Shown: positions 6,888-11,187 of the stretch, in pieces
Numbering within the stretch: position 1 is the first letter of the stretch
How the letters are laid out: every line of letters starts with the position of its first letter
NCBI GenBank assembly: GCA_900554685.1
Contig: USIG01000050.1
Location: 1 to 11,187, forward strand
Reading direction: 5' to 3'
Origin: an uncultured Cryptobacterium sp.
GTDB lineage: Bacteria > Actinomycetota > Coriobacteriia > Coriobacteriales > Eggerthellaceae
Length of the DNA stretch: 11,187 nucleotides
The notes under the pieces: model-generated
What the model was told of the DNA's origin: nothing
What the model saw: only the letters and a program-made list of their open reading frames with translations
Database searches by the model: none
Made by a program: the position numbers and the translations under genes

Positions 6888-7400
6888 TTACGATTCTTTA
6901 TACACAAGCGCTACCGCCTGAGCTGAAATTCCTTCTTCGCGGCCTTCAAAACCTAAATGCTCAGTTGTAGTGGCCTTAATTCCCATTGATTCAACCTCAA
7001 TACCGCAGGCGCGTGCGAGATTTTTCCGCATCGCATCACGATAAGGGGAAAGCTTAGGGGCCTGAGCTGCAATAACGCAGTCAATATCAATAATCTCGTA
7101 CCCCTCTTCGCGCACGAGCCGCGCTACCTCGGAAAGTAATTTCAGCGAATCTGCACCCTTGTAGGCAGGATCAGTATCGGGGAAAAGCTTTCCGATGTCG
7201 CCTCCACGAATGGCACCCAGCAATGCATCAGAAACGGCATGAGCTAGTACATCAGCGTCAGAATGTCCCTCTAAACCTTGATGGTGAGGGATATCGACCC
7301 CCCCTAAAATAAGTTTTCTCCCCGGCCCAAAAGCATGCACATCATAACCAAGCCCTATGCGCATTCTTTTAAAGGCGGCAGCCATAGATGGGTTATACAT
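6888..7400 (-). CDS. ispF: 2-C-methyl-D-erythritol 2,4-cyclodiphosphate synthase
   Basis: Fifth step of the MEP pathway: cyclises CDP-methylerythritol 2-phosphate with release of CMP, normally as a homotrimer with active sites between subunits. The metal ligands are visible as D20 and H22 (GYDVH) and H54 (ADVLAH), with the same spacing as D8, H10 and H42 of Escherichia coli IspF. DIGKLFPDTDP, AQAPKLSPY and the ATTTEHLGFEGREEG nucleotide-binding segment are all present. Most family members begin at MRIGxGYDVH, which here is residue 13. The upstream ATG at 7400 has AGAGGA 11 nt before it, while the internal ATGs at 7385 and 7364 have no clear site; a start at 7364 (158 residues) remains possible. 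The stop is 11 bp before the surface protein gene, suggesting a shared transcript. Confidence 0.96.
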   Translation of the reverse strand: MYNPSMAAAFKRMRIGLGYDVHAFGPGRKLILGGVDIPHHQGLEGHSDADVLAHAVSDALLGAIRGGDIGKLFPDTDPAYKGADSLKLLSEVARLVREEGYEIIDIDCVIAAQAPKLSPYRDAMRKNLARACGIEVESMGIKATTTEHLGFEGREEGISAQAVALVYKES

Positions 7401-7401
7401 A

Positions 7402-7413
7402 GAATTGCAATTC
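7402..7413. repeat. 12-bp perfect palindrome beside the ispF start
   Basis: GAATTGCAATTC reads the same on both strands. It fills the space between the AGAGGA ribosome binding sequence, which it overlaps by two bases, and the ATG at 7400. It could be a protein-binding dyad; it is too tight to form a stable RNA hairpin without losing pairs. It may be chance in an A/T-rich leader. Confidence 0.5.
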
Positions 7414-7457
7414 CTCTCGTTTTGCTTATGACAACAAAGCGTTTTCTTTTTTGTGCG

Positions 7458-7484
7458 AGTATAGCGTTATCTCTTGGTTTTCAA
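7458..7484 (-). promoter_or_regulatory. Possible sigma-70-type promoter for ispF and the surface protein gene
   Basis: On the minus strand TTGAAA (7479-7484) and TATACT (7458-7463) each match the consensus at five of six positions, but the spacer is only 15 bp, shorter than the preferred 17. It lies within the 202-bp gap between ispD and ispF, about 57 bp before the ispF start. The gap otherwise holds a direct repeat next to ispD, A/T-rich sequence with weak dyads, and a 12-bp palindrome beside the start. Confidence 0.3.
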
Positions 7485-7574
7485 GGATGCAGTCATTATT
7501 TTCTCAAAGAAAAGCTCTACCCTTTGCTTTTGACGAGCAAAAAGCGTGGAACGCACTCCCTTATTCCCAAGACC

Positions 7575-7603
7575 AGGCGCATACCTTACTAGGCGCATAC
7601 CTT
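7575..7603. repeat. 13-bp direct repeat at the ispD stop
   Basis: AGGCGCATACCTT occurs at 7575-7587 and again at 7591-7603, separated by 3 bp (period 16). The second copy runs into the ispD stop codon (7603-7605), so on the minus strand the repeats lie immediately after the end of translation. There is no dyad inside the unit. It may be a local duplication; no function is evident. Confidence 0.7.
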
Positions 7604-8445
7604 TATTCTTCGCGACGCTCTTCAATTGCTGAGCGAATAGCAGCAGACATGAGTAAATAATCCTCTGGAACCGTAAGCTTAATATTGTCTCGCTTGCCCT
7701 CAACCACAAGGACACGACCACCTAAGCGCTCGATAAGAGACGAATCATCAGTGCCTACAAACCCATCGGAAAGCGCGGAGGCGTGAGCGCGACGATAAAT
7801 TCCCGCACGAAAGATTTGCGGTGTTTGAGCATTCCAGAATACCGAGCGATCAGGCGTTCCTACGATAACGCCATTTTCAACTACCTTGAGGGTGTCAATG
7901 GACGGATGACCTACTACGGCACCGTCACAATCAATATTGCCCTTTACCGTATTAATGGTGTGCTCGATCAGCTCTTTAGTTACAAGGGGTCTAGCGCCAT
8001 CATGCAAAATCACAAATTCGTATTCCTCGGGCACCAATTCAAGACCAGAAAATGCTGATTCCTGACGAATAGAACCTGCAGGTGCCATCACGATAGGAGT
8101 TACAAAAGGAAAAGGATCAATAGCTTTTGCGAGATATTCTTCAGTGCGCTCTTCTGGACACACCACCACAATAAGGCCTACATCGCCCACCGCGTCGAAC
8201 ACCTCAGCAGAGCGAGTAAGAATAGGCTTGCCAGCAATTTCAACTAATTGCTTGCCGCCTTCATGACCAAAACGTTCGCCGCTGCCTCCCGCCAAGATAA
8301 TGGCAGCGGTTTTGGGGTTTTTATCAACAACACCCTCAAGGCGGGGCTCCACCTTGAGGGCATCAAAATTCATATCATCGAACATAGCCATAGCATGCTC
8401 GAGAACAGACGGAACATATACGGGATCAATTGTCTTGTCACTCAT
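7603..8445 (-). CDS. ispD: 2-C-methyl-D-erythritol 4-phosphate cytidylyltransferase
   Basis: Third step of the MEP isoprenoid pathway: CTP plus methylerythritol phosphate gives CDP-methylerythritol. The nucleotidyltransferase signature LAGGSGERFG starts at residue 51, with R58 and K65 spaced like the catalytic Arg/Lys pair of Escherichia coli IspD (R20, K27). HDGARP replaces the usual HDAARP, TPQIFR is present, and the C-terminal GTDDSSLIE...NIKLTVPEDY block is typical. I chose the ATG at 8445 (280 residues) because AGGAG lies 6 nt upstream; an in-frame GTG at 8463 would add six residues but has no such site. About 45 residues precede the catalytic domain, whereas most IspD proteins begin 5-15 residues before the motif, so this is an N-terminal extension of unknown role. 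The conserved Pro before KQ is Gly. It follows clpC by 72 bp and precedes ispF. Confidence 0.95.
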   Translation of the reverse strand: MSDKTIDPVYVPSVLEHAMAMFDDMNFDALKVEPRLEGVVDKNPKTAAIILAGGSGERFGHEGGKQLVEIAGKPILTRSAEVFDAVGDVGLIVVVCPEERTEEYLAKAIDPFPFVTPIVMAPAGSIRQESAFSGLELVPEEYEFVILHDGARPLVTKELIEHTINTVKGNIDCDGAVVGHPSIDTLKVVENGVIVGTPDRSVFWNAQTPQIFRAGIYRRAHASALSDGFVGTDDSSLIERLGGRVLVVEGKRDNIKLTVPEDYLLMSAAIRSAIEERREE

Positions 8446-8462
8446 AAGGAACTCCTGTACCA

Positions 8463-8488
8463 CCGCGCGCTATACGCTTCACGCGCGG
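8463..8488 (-). repeat. GC-rich hairpin between clpC and ispD
   Basis: The arms CCGCGCG (8463-8469) and CGCGCGG (8482-8488) are perfect inverse complements around a 12-nt loop. An adjoining GGCGCGCC palindrome (8487-8494) offers alternative pairings. It lies in the 72-bp gap after the clpC stop and just upstream of the ispD ribosome binding site. No U-run follows in either direction, so it is not a classical intrinsic terminator. It may be an RNA processing, stability or attenuation element; its role is inferred only. Confidence 0.5.
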
Positions 8489-8517
8489 CGCGCCCCTACC
8501 TGAGGCTTTTACCGAAA

Positions 8518-11100
8518 TTAATCGGCTGCTTGATCCCCGGAAGATGATCCGCCGCCGCGTGACGAAAGTCCCGCATGGCCTAGATCATATCCTGCCAGAA
8601 GTAGCTCAGCCTCTGCAGCTATGGTATCACGCTTACGCGGTGCAGGTATAGAACCAGTTCCTGGCACGAAGACAAGATGGTCTCCCTCTTCGGAATGCTC
8701 AAGATCAACATCGATCACCGAGCCGCTCGTCCATTTTCCTTCCAGAATCTGTTCTGAAAGAGGATCCTCCACGAGCCTCTGAATAGCACGACGGAGAGGT
8801 CGAGCGCCGAAGGAAAGGTCGGTTCCTTCTTTTGCGATGAACTTGCTCGCTTCTTTCGTCAAATTGATAGTCATATTTTGCTCGATCAAACGCTGACGCA
8901 ATTCATCGATCATCAAATCAACGATTTGAACAATTTCATCTTCGGTAAGCGACTTGAATACGATAATCTCATCGATTCGATTCAAGAATTCAGGTCTAAA
9001 GAGCTTCTTAACTTCGCTCATTACGCGCGACTTGATTTCCTTATCATCCAAACCGCCCTTTTCGCCTGACGCGAAGCCAAGCGGTGCACTGGTGGTAATT
9101 TCACGAGCGCCCACATTGGAGGTCATGATGATAACCGTGTTACGGAAGTCGACCACACGCCCCTGAGAATCCGTCAAACGACCTTCTTCAAGAATCTGAA
9201 GCAAGATATTGAACACATCAGGATGTGCCTTTTCGATCTCGTCAAAAAGCACCACCGAATAAGGACGCTGACGAACCGCCTTGGTCAGCTGACCACCTTC
9301 GTCATAACCAACATATCCCGGAGGCGAACCAACCAGACGGGATACCGAGTGCTTTTCCATATATTCAGACATGTCGAAGGAAATAAGAGCATCTTCGGAA
9401 TTGAACAGAAATTCTGCCAATGCCTTAGAAAGCTCAGTCTTACCAACACCCGAAGGTCCTAAGAAAATGAAGGAACCGACCGGACGCTTTGGATCTTTTA
9501 AGCCCGAACGGCTTCGACGAATCGCCTTAGAAAGGGCCGTAATTGCTTCATCTTGACCAATAACACGCTCATGCAAGACCGATTCCATACGAAGCAGCTT
9601 TTCAGTTTCTGCTTCGGTGAGATTCGATACTGGCACACCCGTCGTCATGGAAACAATATCGGCCACATCTTCAACGGAAACTTCATTGAGAGTCTTCGAG
9701 GTCTTCTCTTCCCAGTTCTTCTGAGCTTCCGCGCGTTCCTTTTGAAGCTTTTCTTCCTCATCACGCACCTTCGCAGCGCGCTCAAAGTCTTGGTCAGCAA
9801 TAGCCGATTCCTTAGCGGAGCGCAGCTTACGAAGTTCGTCGTCTATTTTTTGCAGCTCTTCAGGAAGAACCATATTGCGGATTCTCATACGAGCACCCGC
9901 TTCGTCCAAAACGTCAATTGCCTTGTCGGGCAAATAGCGATCTTGGATATAGCGATCCGACAAACTTACCGCCGCAGAAAGCGCCTCGTCAGTGAAATGC
10001 ACGTGATGATGTTCTTCGTAACGGTCGCGCAAGCCCTCCAAAATGCGGACAGCCTGTTCTTCGTTTGGCTCCTTTACCAGCACCGTTTGGAAACGACGAT
10101 CGAATGCCGAATCTTTTTCGATATGCTTACGATATTCGTCCAACGTGGTAGCGCCAATAATCTGGATTTCGCCACGCGACAGCGGTGGCTTCAAAATAGC
10201 TGCGGCATCGATTGAACCTTCAGCAGCGCCTGCGCCAATGAGGGTATGAAGTTCGTCAATAAACAGGATAATATCGCCTGCCTGCTCGACTTCCTTAATA
10301 ACCTTCTTCAGACGCTCTTCAAATTCACCACGATATTTTGAACCTGCGACAAGGGCAGACACATCAAGGGTGAAGATGCGAATGTTATGCAAGATATCAG
10401 GCACCTGATCAGCAACAATAAGCTGAGCCAAGCCTTCGACAACCGCAGTTTTACCCACGCCGGGCTCGCCGATTAAAAGCGGATTGTTCTTCTGACGACG
10501 AGAGAGGATCTGCATGACACGTTCGATCTCGCCAGCACGCCCGATAACCGGATCAAGCTTTCCGTCAGCTGCCTTTTTCGTAAGGTCGGTGCCAAACTCT
10601 TTCAGCATGCTATCGGAAGTGTTAACCGTAGGATCGAAGTTGGTGCCCGCATATACCGCAGACTGGCCAACCAAATCGTTAAGTGCTGAGCGAATAGCAT
10701 CACCCGTTACACCCAGGCGAGCCAAAACATCCATTGCCGTACCTTCATTTTCACGAACGATACCCAACAGAAGATGCTCGGTAGAAATATAAGATTTACC
10801 CATCTGCATTGCTTCGCGCAACGAGTTTTCCAACACTCGCTTAACGCGAGGAGTAAAGCTCAAGTGGCCCGATACGTCAGTGTTTTCATCGATCGTCACA
10901 ATCTGACGAACGCACTGTACGGCTGCGTCGTATTTCACACCAAGCTTATCAAGCGCTTGTGCGGCCAGCCCGTCCTGTTCTTTCATAAGCGCCAAGAGGA
11001 CATGTTCGGTGCCCACGTAAGGCTGATGCAGAGCACGAGCCTCTTCCTGAGCAAGAACAAGCACCTTGCGCGCTTTGTCCGTAAATTTATCAAATGACAT
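8518..11100 (-). CDS. clpC: ATP-dependent Clp protease ATP-binding subunit ClpC
   Basis: Hsp100/AAA+ unfoldase of 860 residues that unfolds damaged or tagged cytosolic proteins and feeds them to the ClpP peptidase. Visible in order: a double Clp-N repeat (about residues 1-145) with glutamates E32 and E108 in TEH motifs, matching the phospho-arginine pocket residues of Bacillus ClpC; first AAA+ module with Walker A GEPGVGKT (about 211) and Walker B ILFIDE (about 277); a charged middle region with a UVR-type motif (about 413-470) typical of ClpC rather than ClpB; second AAA+ module with Walker A GPSGVGKT (about 546) and Walker B VVLFDE (about 613); an LGF tripeptide (about 674), the ClpP-docking loop; and the ClpB/C small C-terminal domain. 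It ends in a Gly/Ser-rich tail. The ATG follows a short GAGG only 4 nt upstream, so initiation may be modest, but the N terminus MSFDKFTDKA matches the family. Length is usual. A CIRCE operator sits upstream. Whether an McsB arginine kinase exists here cannot be seen. Confidence 0.97.
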   Translation of the reverse strand: MSFDKFTDKARKVLVLAQEEARALHQPYVGTEHVLLALMKEQDGLAAQALDKLGVKYDAAVQCVRQIVTIDENTDVSGHLSFTPRVKRVLENSLREAMQMGKSYISTEHLLLGIVRENEGTAMDVLARLGVTGDAIRSALNDLVGQSAVYAGTNFDPTVNTSDSMLKEFGTDLTKKAADGKLDPVIGRAGEIERVMQILSRRQKNNPLLIGEPGVGKTAVVEGLAQLIVADQVPDILHNIRIFTLDVSALVAGSKYRGEFEERLKKVIKEVEQAGDIILFIDELHTLIGAGAAEGSIDAAAILKPPLSRGEIQIIGATTLDEYRKHIEKDSAFDRRFQTVLVKEPNEEQAVRILEGLRDRYEEHHHVHFTDEALSAAVSLSDRYIQDRYLPDKAIDVLDEAGARMRIRNMVLPEELQKIDDELRKLRSAKESAIADQDFERAAKVRDEEEKLQKERAEAQKNWEEKTSKTLNEVSVEDVADIVSMTTGVPVSNLTEAETEKLLRMESVLHERVIGQDEAITALSKAIRRSRSGLKDPKRPVGSFIFLGPSGVGKTELSKALAEFLFNSEDALISFDMSEYMEKHSVSRLVGSPPGYVGYDEGGQLTKAVRQRPYSVVLFDEIEKAHPDVFNILLQILEEGRLTDSQGRVVDFRNTVIIMTSNVGAREITTSAPLGFASGEKGGLDDKEIKSRVMSEVKKLFRPEFLNRIDEIIVFKSLTEDEIVQIVDLMIDELRQRLIEQNMTINLTKEASKFIAKEGTDLSFGARPLRRAIQRLVEDPLSEQILEGKWTSGSVIDVDLEHSEEGDHLVFVPGTGSIPAPRKRDTIAAEAELLLAGYDLGHAGLSSRGGGSSSGDQAAD

Positions 11101-11146
11101 ATAGCCTCGATTCTCGCGGCACTATTTAAAATTTGCTCATCCAATC

Positions 11147-11173
11147 CTAGCACTCGATAACGGAGAGTGCTAG
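11147..11173 (-). promoter_or_regulatory. CIRCE operator (HrcA binding site) in the clpC leader
   Basis: A perfect 9-bp inverted repeat, CTAGCACTC and GAGTGCTAG, is separated by exactly 9 bp (GATAACGGA on the plus strand). The CIRCE consensus is TTAGCACTC-N9-GAGTGCTAA; only the outermost base of each arm differs, and the change is symmetrical, so the dyad is intact. The site lies 46 bp upstream of the clpC start. CIRCE is bound by the heat-shock repressor HrcA. A -10-like TATGAC lies just upstream (minus strand, about 11176-11181), but the rest of the promoter would be outside the window. No CtsR heptad repeat is visible in the leader. Confidence 0.93.
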
Positions 11174-11187
11174 TTTGTCATATTTTC

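Noticed and set aside
7508..7545. Weak alternative hairpins with AAAAGC/GCTTTT arms after ispD, looking like an attenuator
   Set aside because: The arms are short and A/T-rich, the U-runs are not placed after the stems, and there is no leader peptide; the pairing is likely chance.
7467..7721. Minus-strand open frame of 84 codons overlapping the end of ispD
   Set aside because: Half of it overlaps ispD in another frame; the remainder is A/T-rich leader sequence with no start signal.
9553..10215. Plus-strand open frame of 220 codons opposite clpC
   Set aside because: It is a shadow of the clpC AAA+ coding sequence; the composition is odd and there is no initiation signal.

Overview
The window is an ordinary-looking chromosomal stretch of about 11 kb with moderate G+C and seven protein genes, all read from the minus strand. 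The proteins look Gram-positive and actinobacterial. The best guess is a member of the Coriobacteriia (Eggerthella/Cryptobacterium/Slackia-like). This rests on a ClpC-type unfoldase, an ispD-ispF-cysS gene order, a surface protein ending in an LAxTG sorting signal, and an intermediate base composition. The assignment is inference; there is no rRNA or tRNA to confirm it.

In transcription order (high to low coordinates) the layout is as follows. A leader carries a perfect CIRCE heat-shock operator (11147-11173). It is followed by clpC (8518-11100), a GC-rich hairpin, ispD (7603-8445), a gap of about 200 bp with a short direct repeat and a possible promoter, and ispF (6888-7400). Only 11 bp further on is a 1175-residue cell-wall-anchored surface protein (3349-6876). 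A 73-bp gap with a small hairpin leads to cysS (1779-3275), which ends at a strong, nearly symmetrical terminator hairpin (1685-1725). A second block follows: a promoter with a palindrome over its -10, a TetR-family regulator (785-1453), a possible promoter, a universal stress protein (192-668), and a tail with two strong hairpins (69-100 and 1-18).

How the genes fit together: clpC supplies regulated protein unfolding for ClpP and appears to be under HrcA. ispD and ispF catalyse the third and fifth steps of the MEP isoprenoid pathway. cysS charges tRNA-Cys. The clpC...ispD-ispF...cysS order resembles the well-known Bacillus order, in which radA, disA, gltX, cysE and others lie between, and the actinobacterial ispD-ispF-cysS order. 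The main oddity is the large surface protein between ispF and cysS. It combines a BspA-like cap, a beta-helix-like middle, internalin-like leucine-rich repeats, a Gly/Ser/Gln/Pro stalk and an LAATG anchor, and it seems to share a transcript with ispF. I see no phage, transposon, CRISPR, toxin-antitoxin or defence genes. No wholly new system is evident; the more interesting points are the operon intrusion, the CIRCE control of clpC, and several start-site and hairpin details.
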